Part shown: in pieces, positions 48,976-63,780 of the stretch
Position numbering within the stretch: the stretch's first letter is position 1
Layout: each line of letters starts with the position of its first letter
Made by a program: the position numbers and the translations under genes
Notes under the pieces: generated by a model
The model's database searches: none
Told to the model about the DNA's origin: nothing
What the model saw: only the letters and a program-made list of their open reading frames with translations
Source: Chrysoperla carnea
Taxonomy: Eukaryota; Arthropoda; Insecta; Neuroptera; Chrysopidae
Direction: 5' to 3'
Assembly (NCBI RefSeq): GCF_905475395.1
Contig: NC_058341.1
Coordinates: forward strand, 31,759,501 to 31,823,500
Length of the DNA stretch: 64,000 nucleotides

Positions 48976-51900
48976 CTAAGTATAAATCAATTCTGAAAAT
49001 TTTAGAAAATTTTACCCGATTATTTAAATAAATAGATGACTTGAAAAATTTATATTTTTCAAAATATAAATAGAAACAGAAGAAATTGAAGCAGAAATTT
49101 TAGTTCCAATTTTGGGGAAGTTAAAAAACACTAATCAACAATTAGGAGAGCACTTCAAAAACTCTATTTCATGATCAAACAGAGTTCTGTGTTTCGACCC
49201 TTATTAATTTTAAGAAAATATTCTGTCCCATTCTAAACAATTCGATTGAGAATTTCTTTAACGTATGATTTTTAGGAAAAAATTAATGTAAAAGTGATTC
49301 TACTCGAAGGGGGGGGGGGTATTGGCTTGATCACAAAAGCCTTAATTTATAAAATTTCAACGTAGCCATCTCGTACACATTTTTCCGTACGTCTCTCGGA
49401 TCATATTTATGGATAGAAAAACGACGCTATACACCTGTAAGTATTTTATTAATGAAATTATATATAGTCGATAGGAAACATTTGTCCCCAGAGATGTAAC
49501 ATGAAACCAACTCCTAACTCAAATCAAATTGAATGTGTAAAAATAAAATCGTGATATTTTAGTATTAAATACACAATATATACCCACAGAAAGAAATATT
49601 GGGTTGATGCTTTTTACCTTAAAATTGATTGTAGGTATTTGGAGCACTTTTTAGCAAGCTTTTATTAGCTTGGTATATATCTATGTGACGGAATTTTTGA
49701 ACGCGATTTTACCTACTTCCAAACTGAATTGATTAATTAAATTAAAAACGCCAAATTGAATTGAAACTTCGTATACTTCTTAAGAACAATACAATATTTT
49801 AATTAGTTTGTCAGATTATTCTGATTAGGATCTTCAGGATTAACGATTTTATAATATAAATAATTCATATAATTCTGGTGGAAGCGCAGTTAACATTCTT
49901 TAATATTATTAAATATTAGTTTATTTTTGTTCACTCCTGATCCAATTTAATGTTTCGTTTTAGAAATGACTGTGCTTAAACACCCAACAGAGAATTTTTG
50001 ACCGATCCTTAGCCTGAAAAAAGAGTCGAGCCTCTGATCTAAACGCAACCAATATCAATTTCGTAAAAATATATTTCTGACCTTCTACGATAATTTTCAT
50101 TTATTTTATTTTAAACCAGAAACAACAGTACACTTTTTGAAAGGCTTTTAACGTGCTGAATACGAATCTGACTGCAAAATTGTTTCAGCACGTCACGTTT
50201 TCGAGAAATTCGCCCCTTAATACGGCCTAAATTCGAAGTATTATTTGAGTAGAATTAATCAATTATTTCAATTACACCAAATATTTATACTAGTCGTAAT
50301 ACCGGAATATCGATATCGGAAAGATTCAAAAAAGTATGTGTTTCCATATGAGAAACGAATTAAACGAACTTTTCCCTTTTTTTAGGTAAAAATATTTCGA
50401 AAACCTTAGGTATTAAAAAACTCTGAAGTAGAATTCGAATTCAGCTCCCCGAAAACTATACGAAATAATCTATCGCATCAATACTACAAAAAAAAATCAA
50501 ATTTTGTCGACCAGTGATTAAATAATTTTTTTTAGAGAAAGGTATTTTCGACCTTTTTTAGAATCCATTTCAAATTAAAGTTAAAGTGACTATCCCCCAT
50601 AAGCAAATTATTAAGAAGAATTTCAGTTTTGTATTCATATAAGAGGCGGTCGAATTTGAGCTCTTTATATTTTGAAGTAAATATGAATGAAAATTATCGG
50701 AGTAGGATGACCATTTTTCGGATTAGAGACTGCTCTATTGGCAATTTCTGGCACACAACAATGCTCCTCTATAATTTATTACCATTTTTGATCTAATTGC
50801 CTGTTATGGTCGGGAAGAATTTTGTCTGGAAACATATGTTTGTTTATTCATAATTCTTCTCTTTTATTCCTCGAAAATTTCCTTCTTGATTTTAAAACGT
50901 TAAAGAAATGCTTAGTTTACTTAAGATCAATATACCTACGTTTCTTTATACGTTACGTGGGTATTTTAGATAAAGAAAACTGTCTACACGGTTTATGCTA
51001 CACCTCACTTTATATTATACTCACTCAAACTGAATGAAAATGTTTCGGAGATGGTCGTTTATTTTGTTACAAGTATCATCATTCCTTTGAAATGAAATGT
51101 ACCTATATACCATCAAACTGAAAATGTAACAAATGTAACTTATCAAATATTTATTGGAATACTATGCGTATGTTTTTAAAATGAATTCTGTTAAGGTTAT
51201 TCGATTACAAAGCTATTGTTACTGTTTCCTTTATCATGTCCAAATATTGTATTTGAAATTTTTAATGATAATTTACAAAATCAAGAAGAATTGAAAAAAC
51301 AAATTGCCTTTTCTACATCATTTTCACCATTTTTAATATAAATATGTCTTTAAGTCTAAATAGTATAGTTGACTAGTTCAAATTGGTGAAATATGGAGAA
51401 AATGGTCGTAAAAATACGTGTAATAGCTTCTTGGATTCGGAGTGATGACGAGAGAAAAGTATAGGAAAGCTTTTTTATTACATAAAAAATTGCAAACGTT
51501 ATGAACAATTAAAGATGAAAAAAAATGTATTTCGTGTTTTGCAAGATTTCATAAAATATTAATTTTAAAAAATAAAAAAAAAAATTCCGAAGAAGAGGAA
51601 ATTTCCAATAAAAATCTCCCAGAAATCTATCTCTATTATGTATAATTTTAATTTAACCCTGAAAATAGGTCTTTTTGCATTATTTTGGATATAATTCGTG
51701 GTTGGGGGTGAACGGAGACCAATTTGATCTAACTTACTTAGCTAGTCTACTGATACTACTGATACTATATAAAACTGAAAGACCATACAATAAAATTAAA
51801 TTCCAAATTTTTGTTAGAAAATGATCATTTCTTCTGTCACATTAACAAGTTATAAGGAGTTAAATATTGCTATCTTAAGGTTGCCACCTTAAAGTTCCGC

Positions 51901-53329
51901 GAAATCGGGAGATAAACCAGAAAATCTGGAATAGTGAAATTAGTCTAATTATACAACTGAATTTATAATACTGTTCGATATTTTTGATATTGTGAGTAGG
52001 TAATCAGTTTTTTCATAATTAAATATTTAAATAAATATGCTTCCTGATGAATAATGACCTGAATATTAAACAAATCACCGAAAAATATATTTTTTACTGA
52101 GCTCCTGAGAATTTATGTTGATTTCAGGAGTCGGGAGAGATTACACGATTTTGGAGGTCTCCCGATCAAATCTATATCAAAACGCTTTTGATATAAAATG
52201 CAAAAACCTGCAAACATATTAATAAATTATAGTTGAAGTTTAGTTGTACCATACTCTAAGGAAATTGGAAAGGGAGGTTTTCCACGTCTAATTCGAAAAG
52301 CGTTAATTTTAAGATTTATTTATCTTAATTTCTAATATTATTCAAGTATTTTGCCCTTGGTAAATCATAATAATTTAGAGTATATAATGTTAAATTACAA
52401 AATTTTTATGGTCAATTCTCTAGAGAAATTCGCACAAACAGTAATTTTAAATTATATATAGTTAAAAGTACTAACAAAACAGTGAAACCTACTGAATTTT
52501 GTCGGTAAAATGAAATGTCTTTGTATTATATAAGCATTCTAGCTTCTAGGTCATTGATATCAGTCTGACTGTCGAGTGATATTACTCTTTTAGAAGAGAG
52601 AAGATACCTATTGTTGTTAATTAAAACGTGACTATCTCCATGTACATTATGATGCTATGAATGCTTTTTCACTGTGTATAGAGTATATTTGTGAACCTTT
52701 TTCATACATGGTACGTTTATCTTTTCCATCTGTGCTTTTTTTCTCCATTCATTATATTTTTCAATAAACGGTTGAGTTGAAAATTTTGAAAACCTAGCTA
52801 ATCATAAACTTTTTTTTCTTAATAAACACAAAGAAATCTCTGATCTTCATAGAAGGCAAAAGCATAGAGCTTTTAAAAGAAAAAAAAAAATTTATACAAA
52901 CTATAGTGGAGAGGAGGCATGATTGTACTCCTTAACTTTAAAGATGTAGTGCTTCAATCTGTTTTACTATTTAAAATCAAATGAGATTATCTATTATTTA
53001 ATATACAGCGAAAATGCAACTAAAAGTAAGATTTTAGCAACCGGTTACATAAATGGGACTCACCCATCTACTAAGTGGTACTTCAGTTTTAGATATTAGG
53101 AACACATTGACCTTCAAAATCAAACTTTTCCTTGTCGATAATAAAGTAAAGTTAATCATAAATTTAATTGTTGGTTTGCTCAAAATTGCTAAAAAAATGA
53201 ATAAAATTTAGATATATCTTAGTATAGGTAGATATATCTAGTAGGTATATAAAAATTCAAATGTATGATTTAGCAATTCTGTATTGGTGTCATTCATGAA
53301 ACATGATACAAGTTAAAATAATCAAGATA

Positions 53330-53395
53330 ACCTGCGCCAATGCAAGTCAAGTTTAGCTTTGCGGTTGAAATTATTTGTACCTTATTTTCCACTCT
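53330..53395 (+). repeat. Solo arm of the TTAA-element family
   Basis: TGCGCCAATGCAAGTCAAGT followed by TTGCGGTTGAAATTATTTG and TACCTTATTTTCCA matches the 29637 arm over about 60 bp. The terminal TTAAGGTAGT is lost. Confidence 0.65.
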
Positions 53396-53999
53396 GGAGA
53401 ATATTTTGTCTAACTGCGATTTTGCTATATACTTAATTCCCGCCTCTTCCACCGAAAATTATACGATGATATCAGCGAAATTTATATCTTGAAAAATTAT
53501 TAATTTACTCCAGTATTAAACTCGGGTTGAATTCAATACTGGAATAAATAAAAAATCAAATAACTTTCAAACTTGTTTTTTTTTCGCGTGTCGGGCCTTA
53601 TGGACTGAAACTTGTTGTTAATTTCTACTGCATCCACAAAAAATTAATATTTTTAATTATAAATGACTATTAATTGTAGAAGTTGACTAAAAAACTTTAA
53701 AGTAAACAAAATTTTGAATAGAATTAGTTAGCTATTCACTTTTTTTCCCAAAAGCTATTGTTTACAATGATTTGCCAGGAGATTTTCAAATATTTTAAAA
53801 AATAAATACCAAAAATATTTGTGCTTTTTTAATCGATTTTTCACGTAGATATTATCGAAATACTGTTTGGAATGTAAATTATATATACTTTCGATTTTTT
53901 AAACAATAATAAGCTCATTGATAAAAAAATATATAAAATAGCATTTTCCCTACATAGAAATATTTCTGAATGACGTGGCTGTGTAAATTGTAACTTTAT

Positions 54000-54627
54000 A
54001 TATATATATTATATATATATAAAAGGGAATCGAAGAGTGAGGAAAATTGGGTGTTTGAAATGAGTGTGCGTGGAAAGGGAAAAACTGCCCCGCTCTTCGA
54101 TTCACCATCAGACGGTGGTAATGGTGATATGCAACAGGCGATATCTCTTTTCGCTACAGTTTGATTCCATGTATAGTTAGAGAATGATACTGTAATGGTA
54201 TTATTCTAGATATAGTTAATATTATGTAGAATGTGTTTTTGTATATATATTTAAAAAAAAATAATAGTATTAAAATTATTTTATTATGTACATAAAAAAA
54301 ATTATGTAAAAAAATATAAATAAATATTTTTATAAATTAAAAAAAAAATTAAAATAAATTAACAAAACTTTCAAATAAAAATTTTAAATTTAATTAAATA
54401 AAAATCCCTTTAGAAAAAAAATAACAAAAAATATTTAAAAAATAACTTTAAACTTTAATTTTTACATTTTTTTTTTCGTTTGAATTAAATAAAATTATTT
54501 TTAATTAATTAATAAACCACTTTAAATTTTATTATTTTTACGTATTTTGTATTACATTATTTTTAACGTATTGTTCGGGAAAATTTTTGAAGTGTTTTTG
54601 TTATTTTTTTTATTATAATAATAAAAC
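54000..54627 (+). promoter_or_regulatory. 5' region of the rabphilin-like gene
   Basis: A GC-richer island (about 54020-54160) in otherwise extremely AT-rich DNA, followed by a nearly pure A/T stretch up to the start codon. The island is the most promoter-like part, but no core element can be asserted by eye. Confidence 0.3.
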
Positions 54628-54707
54628 ATGGTTGACTTTGGTGGTGGTGGAAATAAGGGAGATCGGTTTGTTTGTCCTAGTGATCGACAATTGGCTTTAA
54701 GAGCAAA
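54628..54707 (+). CDS. Rph: Rabphilin-like protein, first coding exon only
   Basis: Reads MVDFGGGGNKGDRFVCPSDR then QLALRAK, interrupted by a strong donor AA|GTAAGTG (phase 2). The DRFVCPSDRQLALRAK sequence matches my recollection of the N-terminus of arthropod rabphilins, just before the Rab-binding FYVE-type zinc domain and the two C2 domains. Rabphilin binds Rab3/Rab27 on synaptic and secretory vesicles. Only 26 complete codons are present; the rest must lie beyond the window, so the first coding intron exceeds 9.2 kb. The assignment rests on a short stretch. Confidence 0.65.
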
Positions 54708-57401
54708 GTAAGTGTTAAATCATATACAAATATTGGTTTTAAGTCTATATATATTGATTCTTAATTTAATACACATATTGTTGACTTTTCTATAAGTTTG
54801 TTGTTTTATTTAATTATTATTTAATTTAAATTATTGTTTATTTGATATTGCGTAAAATTAATTATTTTATATTGATTTTTAATCCATGATTTTTTATTTA
54901 ATTTTTATTTAGTGACCAATAATAAAATTTTGTTGTTGATTTTTGTAGAAAAGAATTTAAATATGAATCGTTATGAAAAAATTAGTTTACTTTATATAGA
55001 TATTTTTTTGTTTACTTTATTTAGACAAAAATCAATCAAATGCTTTTTAAATTATTGAATAAAAAAGTTAATAGGTAATGTATACGAATAAGGCGGAAGC
55101 GATGGGAAGAAGCAAACAATTTAGTTTTATAATGTTTCTATTACCTATTAGGATTCCGTTATCAAAGATGAAAAAATAAGTAATTAAAGAAATCAAAAAC
55201 TCGACTGCGTTAACAGGCGGGGTCCATTATTGAGAAGGTTTGTGTCGGTGAAGATTTTAATGGGCTCCGACTGTTTAAGTCGCTATGTAAACTACCTACT
55301 GGACTTTCTTGTCAGATTTTATTCAACGGAGTCGGATTTTTTTATTATGCTGTATTAAAACTTTTAAGACAATTTATTATTCCTAATTAAATATAAACAT
55401 ATAACTCATATATATTTAAAAAAATCGAAGAGTATCTTTTGAGGAATACAAATGCACATTTTATACGCAAAATTGTTTTTTCGAATCAAAGTTATTATTT
55501 AATATAATTGTTTCTGCGAAATCTAGACACTCTTCGAAAAGATCATTTTTGTTCAAATTGAATGAACAAACGCACAAAACGCTAGATTTTTGTTATCAAT
55601 TACTGTCTAAACTATTCGCTTTACAAAAAAATGTTTCAAGCAAAAAATGTTTGCGTATTTATAAAGAACAACTTTCTAATTTAGAACAACCTTCTAGTTC
55701 ATCCAATGTTTGTCTGTTATGAATCAGAGTGAGGTTTTAATTGAATCTGAAAAGTTAGATGGGATTCGATGCCGATATAAGACGTGTGCATTTGAAACTA
55801 ACATTTTTCGTCGATTAAATTTATTTATCGAATTTCAAGCATATGCCAACTTAAAAAATACACCCTGTATATATTGATTCAAAACTACAATATTCAAGGT
55901 AACTTTTCTACATAAGAAGAGAAGTTTAATTTGTTGAAAATTCTTAGAAACGAAATACGTATCTACTAAACTCGTGTTTATACACTCCATACATATATAA
56001 TCAGCAACACATAACTTATTATAAAACAGCTTTTGAAACTTATTGTAAAGCGTAAAGAAAAAAAGAGAATTGCAACAAATGTTAGGAAACTGAGTTGGCA
56101 ACAAGTTACGTCCTAAATTGAAAGAGAAAGAAAATGTGCAACTTTTCATTAAAATGTTTACAACAGCTGTTATATAGCCTATTGTCCAGTAACACTTCGT
56201 TAGAATGTCGTTAACGGATATAAAGCTATGTTTCTCACATTTTTTGGACAACTTAATAGCCGCCTGATACTTTCGGAACTTCAAAAATTTCTTCCTGTCT
56301 TATCGAATTCGACCAAAATTGAGAGACGCAGATCTAAAACCCGGAAAGCTTAGAAGATTTGCCAAAAACCACCTCTAATGTTCAAGTTCAACTGTTCTTT
56401 GGCCGCAAATCTCTTCCAAAGTTAAAGGATTCCACAGGTATTACCAAAACCAAAAGATCCAAATATAAATCCTGGGAAGCTTTGAAGATTGGTCAAAAGT
56501 CCTATCTTTGAGATTTACTTTTTGGTCATAACTATTAAATAAAAAACCACACTTTTTGGTCATAACATATAACTCGAATCTCGTTAAGTCGTAGTTAGTT
56601 AGGCGAAATATTAGCAATAGAATCCTCTGTATCTCGAATTACCTGCTTTTTAAGTCGAAAACTCATTAACTCACAAATTTTGTGCATTTCCCTTGACGTT
56701 TGATTTATCGAGACTCAGGATGATGGTACTATAATCTTATTTCCATTGGTTAAATTAAACACCTGCAAAATTTCCGATCATTCCGACGTGCGGAAGTGTG
56801 TGAAAATTTAATTGAATATTGAACAATTTCATTACATTCATACCTACGTGGATAGATTTTATGTCTTACGTGTATAATTTTTATAAATACAAGCTATGTG
56901 TAAACACAACTATACCTACTTAGAAATTGTTTAAATTTTCATCATACTGTAATTTTTGTTCTTAATATTCGTAGATAAACAAATTGTTTATGTCAACACA
57001 TTGTTTACATTCTTTAAATAAATATTGTATCTTCGTTATTTTGAGAAAATTTAAGCCAGTTACATGAAAATCACGAAAATAATTAAATAAAACAAATACA
57101 TTTATAACTTTGTTGACAATTTGTACTTATATAATAATTGTGAATGTATATTTGTTTGTTAGTTTGTTTAAATGATTTATTCCAGTAGTACTTGGATGTT
57201 TGTTGTGAATAGGGTAAATAGCCTACGGAAATAGACGCGAATCGATTAATGATGATTTCTCAAAACTTGTGCGGACATTAATTCGGTAATTATGGGACAA
57301 ACTATTTATTGCGAATGCAGGGTGGAGTAGAGAAATGGGGTACTAAGAACAAAACCTGTTAATTTTAAAATTTTGTTTACCATCTTAAAATAAAATTAGG
57401 C

Positions 57402-57705
57402 TTAATACCATGACAAAATTTGAAAGTGAAATTAAAATTGATTAAAACACGAAGAAGTTATAATCATTCAAAGATTGTTAACCAGCTCCTTTTAGCAAAA
57501 CAAAGCTTTATATGTATTTTATATGTATCTCTATGATGATATCGAGCAATAACGTCACTAATCTATATTATCCTCTTTGTTTAATTAGGAATTTTAAGCG
57601 TTCATATTTTGTGTATTCTTAAAGATTTTCAAAAACCAACTTCACTTTTCTACCCGTGGAGTGAGAATTTTTCACCTGAAGTGATAAAAAAATTTAGTCA
57701 ACAAG
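57402..57705 (+). repeat. CRE-core repeat family, copy 3
   Basis: Aligns with 38335-38640 through AAATTTGAAAGT.AAATTAAAATTGA, GAAGAAGTTATAA, CCTCTTTGTTTAATTAGGA and TTCATATTTTGTGTA. The CRE core is decayed to TAACGTCA. Confidence 0.7.
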
Positions 57706-57951
57706 TCTATTTCCGTAATTTTCCTAAATGCGTTTTTATGTATTTTAAGATGGCAGAAAATAATTTGGAAATTGATGGATTTGAGAAATGTTTTTAAAAG
57801 TTTGAAGTAACTGTAAAAAGTTATTTACTGAAATTTGTTTTCACTCTTAATCACTTTAATCACTCAATTTCCTAAATTGGATATGAAGAAAAACAACCAA
57901 TCAACTAACTATTATTGAACGTGTTAATTCAATTACTAAAAAAGTTATTTG

Positions 57952-57974
57952 TCCCTTAAGGTCACCTTAAGGGA
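57952..57974. repeat. Tight perfect hairpin
   Basis: TCCCTTAAGGT, one base, then ACCTTAAGGGA: an 11-bp inverted repeat with a single central base. Confidence 0.7.
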
Positions 57975-58060
57975 ACCTAGAGACTCGAAAATCTAAATTT
58001 ATCAAATTTGGAAGTAATGTTAGTTGCATATTCATACGCCAATACAATATAACTAAATTA

Positions 58061-58083
58061 GCGTATCTATCAGCTAGATACGC
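58061..58083. repeat. Short perfect hairpin
   Basis: GCGTATCTA, loop TCAGC, then TAGATACGC. Lies about 90 bp from the 57952 hairpin. Confidence 0.6.
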
Positions 58084-60579
58084 CAACAAATCACAGTATG
58101 TAAACTCAAATATGTCTGGGCGAAATTTCACCGTAGAAACTTGTGTACTATTATTTTATTCCTTTAGTTATTGGGGTTTTTACAAGGTAACATGATACTA
58201 GGAAAATCCAGTTTTGATCCGGTTGTCCCGATATTCTGTAATGATCGTGAACAATATGTTTAATTATTATTATATGTTAATAAAACATTAAAATCAATAA
58301 ATGAAGGTATATTAGTATATTGTATAACAATTGCAGTTAATTATCCATTTACGACTTGTGTGTGTGTAACAATTCACACGTGTTGCATACACCATTTTAC
58401 TTTATGGATGCGGGTTTAAGCATCTCATAACGTTCTTTCTGCAAAATTTTACGTGCAATGGCAAGGAGAGGGGAGCTAACCCTTTCCCTAGAAACTCGCA
58501 AAAATGTAACTAAATGCCAGACATTTATTGGCTATTATAAAATTTCCGACCGAAAGATCGAATTTCGCAATTCTGGGGCGAACGAATTTCGCAATTCATA
58601 CTTCCACCTTAAGGCGTCAAATTTTACTTGTCTCCCCCCGAAAACGATAATTTGTGTACGACAATTAAATTTGATGCATTAGAGTATGGCAAAACAGTAT
58701 TTGTCGCACGGAAAACAGTGCAGAAAAACAGTTCTTATCCTGCGTGAGTTAAGAAAAATTATTTGTTTTTATAATCGTGCATAACCATTAAAATCATTTG
58801 TTTGCTATACAGACGACGGTTTGAAAATGACAGCAATTGTTTTTAATTTTTTATTGTAATTGTAAAGAATTTTATTCAAGCTCCATAATAAATTATTATA
58901 ATCCAGTCCGAATTGTTAAAAAGAAGATTCTTAAAGCAGAGCGGAAATTTTATGTTTAGTTCGATTATAAGATGAGACAGATGGCTCTGTTTTCAACAGA
59001 TTGGAAAAACTATAAAAATTACTTTAACATTCTATGCATTTATGAAACTATGTTAAAATTATGTTGAAGAAAGTTATGGTAATCTAAGATAAGAAAAACA
59101 AATGTGTTTTTCATTTTCTAGTTTCTAAGGAAGGATTTATTTTGCAACCATGACGATTAGATACGCTTCTTTTGTAGAAAATTTCTTCTTGTTAGAATAA
59201 TTGTTCAATATTCCCTATGGCAGTCAATTTTCTGAAGCTTATTTATATATAATGTATATTCTTATGTTATTGCAATATGTGTCGAACTTTAAAGAGTCAG
59301 TTCATCTATCTGATTGAATTTTTTAATTTTTATTTGTATTAAATGATACATTATTCATTTGTTTATCAGTTCTCGAGCAAATAATTTATTTATAATCAAT
59401 TATTTTCAATATTTTCGTATTCGTATTATCGTTTTTATAAAAGTACGATTTTAACATCCACGAACAGGTTTCCTAAATCGTACTCACCCATCTCCTAAAT
59501 CATACTCGGTATAATACATAGTCATCATTAATATCCAAAATTGTTTTTGCTATGACTAATGGATTTTATTGGTTATTACTTATAAATTGCCAAGAAAAAA
59601 ATATGAAAAAATCATAATTTGTAAATAAATAAACAAATATTATAGCGATAAATGTAACTGTTTTGTAATTTTAATGCGTTTTTTGGTAGCGCAGCGGTAC
59701 AAAAACACAGCACACTATAAAAAAAATTTTAGAAAACTAGAAATAAATATATTTTGATAAATAATACACTTATTCTAGTTTAATAGAAATAAAGAAACGT
59801 ATATAATCAAAATTCTCATTACTCCTAACATTAAAATTAAGTTGTCAAAATGTTTAACTAAATTTTTATTTAGCCATAAGTTTCCAACAACCCTCTTCCC
59901 CTACAACAGAGAGATTCTACCTCCTCTTCCAAAAAAGGATAATGTTTTCTTTTTAATTTGATTGCAGAAATATAATATCTTTTGTATTGTATGTGTAATT
60001 AGTTATAAATTTCGAATTGTTCGTAATTATCAACAAACTAATTCATAATCGAATTTTCTGACATATAATAATGATAATTTTACTAATTTTATTACTCGAA
60101 TCAAAGCTTCGATCGTTGTCTATCAAACAATATCATTCTAGTATGTTTTAGTTAATAAATATTTACATAGATTGTCAAAAGTTTGTTAATTAATTTATTT
60201 GTAATTTAATTAAGTAATATGTTTATTAGAACAGATAATGGTTTATAGGCTATGCTTAGATCACTTCGATAACTTCACATATTATCAGCATTCTCGCAAA
60301 ATTTACAAAAAAAATGCTGTAAATATTCATTTTCTTAACATTAGTCAAGAAAATTCTCAAAATTAATTACGAATTCTCAATCGCTAATGGTTTATTTGAT
60401 CGAAAAACTGTATATTTAGAAAAGCGGTTGATTGGTGTATTTTGCAAAAGTACATATATATTAGAACAGATGACCATAAATTGTATCTCGTTCACCATTT
60501 TTACAGAAATCTTTAATTTAGCTAAAATATGGTGTTCATAGATAGCGCGGTTACATGTCAAAAACAGTTTTTTTAAATA

Positions 60580-60667
60580 TATCTTTATAAATTATAGCTC
60601 TTGTGTTATTCTGATGTATGAGCTATCTTTATAAATTGTAGCTCATGTGTTATTATGACGAATGAGC
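60580..60667 (+). repeat. Tandem duplication, two 44-bp units
   Basis: ATCTTTATAAATTRTAGCTC then TTGTGTTATT (or ATGTGTTATT) and a GAGCTAT end, repeated once with about six differences. Confidence 0.7.
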
Positions 60668-63228
60668 TATATTATTGTAAAATTTCATTCAAATCCATTC
60701 AGTGGTTTTTGCCTGAATGCGTTGCAAACAATTCAATAAGAAGTAACAATTTAATAGATAATTGATGTTTTAATAATTTAGCAACTTTTTCGGTAGATCC
60801 AAAAGTTTGATAACATAACACCCTATATACAAAGTACAAGATGGTTATTACAATTAAACCTAATAAATGAAATTTATAATCCAATAAATATTTTAAGTTC
60901 AATATAGTCAGCTAAGACATAAAATTTAATTGAGTGGAAAATTACCTTATAATCGAAAATGATAATATCCTTCTTAAATGGCAATATCCGTCTTATGAGA
61001 TGATACGTGTGGAAAGATTTTACTTGTATTTTCAATATTGTACTTTTATTAAGTGAGTAAAGATTTATAGGTTGATTTTTGAAAAAAAACGTCGAATATT
61101 ATCCGGACGATAGAATTGAGTCAAAAATTGACTGAAATAAGCAATTTTGAGGAGATAATTAAAAATTTCTGATTTGAAGGCCAGTCAAAAAAAAGACTTT
61201 TGATTTTTTTTATACTGCTTATAGTACAAGAGACGGTATAAGGTCGATCTTCACCCTTTTGTTAACCAGATGAGACATATTTTTTATGAAATTTTATTGA
61301 TTTTTTAACCTATCATAGTTTTTCTATCAAAAAGTGTTCATGGCTATTTTTAATTAAATTAATTTTAATCAATTTATTTTTCCATAAATGGTTTTTCCAG
61401 GCAAGCCTATACCATTATTTTTTAACTTAATTATCTTTCTTCTTTTACAAATTTCGATTTTAAGTCAATGTAGGTAACTACATTCTGTTCAGGGGAAAAA
61501 TTGATTAAAATCAATTATGAAATATTCATTTTGGACGAATTTATCAAGAGAGTGATTTTGAATTGAGGGGCAAAAAAATAGGAAGCACATAGGACTTTAC
61601 AGAATCGGTTTGAAAGTCACATTTTTCATCTTTATAAAAAAGAATTGTAAACAAGAATATTCAACAAAAAAATGGTGTTTCAAAACAATTTCTTTATAAT
61701 TTTCTCAAATCTTTGGCTTTTTTCCAATTTTTGACTTTTTCTCAATTCTTTGGTCTTTTTCGATAAACATGTTGTCTTTAATTATGCCCACTAAAAGTGT
61801 TCAAAAATAAAATATTTGGAACTCTTCTGAATGAAAATTACCCACCATTAAATTGGTCTGAATGCAGCTATTTTAAGAATTAATGTTGATGCGAGTATTT
61901 GAATAATTTAAACATTATTAAGTTGAAAAGCAAATATAAAGCATATAAAGGGGTTTCCCATTAAGAATGTCGTTACATTTAAATTTAAGAAGCTCTCTGT
62001 AAGAGGTATCATATAATTTTGTTTATACAAAATTATATTTCATGATACTTGGTGTAGTACGTCGTATTCGAGGTTCTCAACATTAAAATGAATCCACTAT
62101 TCATTTTAATGAAATTCGGAAAGGTGTATCTCCTTATCATACTCTTGTCTTATCATATGGCCCACGAACTGCAGCTGTCTTTTTTAAGATAAAAGAAAAA
62201 ATTTTAATTTAATTATGAGTTCATCGAATATCCATCATTTGATGAACAGAGACGACTATAGTTAGAGTATTGATGATTGAAGAGCGATATCTATATTATC
62301 AAATTTATAAGCATCACTTGTACACAATATATTTTATATATTTTTGTAGTTGCGTGGTATTGTAAAGCCAAAAATAACTCATTAATTGACTACAAAAATG
62401 TATTTGGTATATATGTATGTACCGTGCTTTAAACCAAAACTTTTTTACAATACTGTAGGTTTACAATCACCTTAAGTTTAAAGTTCGGACACTATTCATG
62501 GAAAACTCTTTATACAGCATAATTTCATACATTGTCATGTATATATAATTTTCTCTAACTAAAATAGCGGGATAATTGATCTTTATATTGCTCTCATACC
62601 AAAGTGTTTTCGTAATAAGTAAACGTAGTGTATTGTCGAGAGACATGACAGAAACTATCCAGTCAATGTATTCTAGACAGTGAAACATATCCAATTTAAT
62701 TTATTGAGCGCATTCTCAATGGTAGAATTTAATTTAACATACTTCGTAAACATAATTTTAAAATTATTTACCTCTACTTGGATGTCAAATAATATAATCT
62801 AAATATTGTCAGATTATAATTTATTTGCAGAGAGCGGACTATGACTTACGCCAACAACGTCATAGCGTAAAGGTGGCAGTGTAACAAGGGGGCGGCAAAC
62901 ATGTTGTACAATTTTCTCCAAGCTGATTTATTTGATTTTTGTTTATTTATTAGAGAATATATTTTTTCCAGCGACTTAGCCACAATAATGCTTCGTTTCT
63001 ATTCTTTCATTTAATTCACTAAATCATTCATTTAGTGAATCATTTATTCATTTAAGGAATCAGAAATTCATTTGATGAGCGTATCTTGCCCTCACTTACC
63101 TCCTTATATACCACTCGCAATATTTGATTTAAACGCTAAGATGTCAGCGCCACGATCAAATAAAATGTAAACCACACTTAAATAACTCGGCTAACTTTTC
63201 AGAATTAAAAGGCAAAAGATACCTACTT

Positions 63229-63780
63229 TTTATACCATGTATATATGAAATATACATAGTATATTAAGTTTAGTCCCAAGTTTGTAACGCTTAAAAATAA
63301 TGATGCTAGGAAAAAACTTTTGTCATAGGTGTTCATAAAATCACCTAATTAGTCCATTTCCGATTATCCGTCCGTCTGTGGACACGATAACTCAAAAACG
63401 AAAAAAGATATCGAGCTGAAATTTTTACAGCGTCTTCAGGACGTAAAAAGTGAGGTCAAGTTCGTAAATGAGCATCATAGGTCAATTGGGTCTAAGGTCC
63501 GTAGGACCCATCTTGTAAACCGTTAGAGATAGAACAAAAGTTTAAATGTAAAAAATGTTCCTTATCAAAAATTAAACAACTTTGTTTGAAACATTTTTTC
63601 GTAAACATCACTGTTTACCCGTGAGGGCGAAAATTAGGCGGAAATTTTATAATATGTACTATACTTGATTATCAGTTATGTATGTGTCACATGTTTGTAT
63701 GTGTAATGTGATAAAGAAATCAACACTGACTATGCATGGTATTTCAACAATTAACTCAGTCAATTGTTTGTTTTCACTTG
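63229..63780 (+). repeat. ~550-bp interspersed repeat, copy D
   Basis: Closest to copy A: both keep GGTGTTCATAAAATCACCTA, GACACGATAACTCAAAAACG, GTCCGTAGGACCCATCTTG and TGCATGGTATTTCAACAATT. Full length, so its ends (TTATACCATGTATATATG and GTTTGTTTTCACTTG) define the family boundaries. Confidence 0.85.

Larger units (their letters stand above)
41660..54627. other. Gene-free, repeat-rich interval
   Basis: No recognisable exon in about 13 kb. Holds two copies of the ~550-bp family, one CRE-core copy, a TIR element at 47059-47375, a tRNA-like fragment and short transposon-end-like motifs (TACAGGGTGTTC near 46901; GCTAGCTGTTACCCG near 47679). Frames at 42990-43304 and 50822-51037 lack protein character. 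Confidence 0.5.

Noticed and set aside
55835-56284. 149-codon minus-strand ORF, the longest frame without an assigned family
   Set aside because: No motif, no family resemblance, Cys/Phe-rich chance-like composition, and the plus strand there carries a transposon-end motif (TACACCCTGTATATATTG). Kept only as a note.
59685-59720. tRNA A-box-like TGGTAGCGCAGCGGTA
   Set aside because: No B-box or pairing arms follow; single short motif only.
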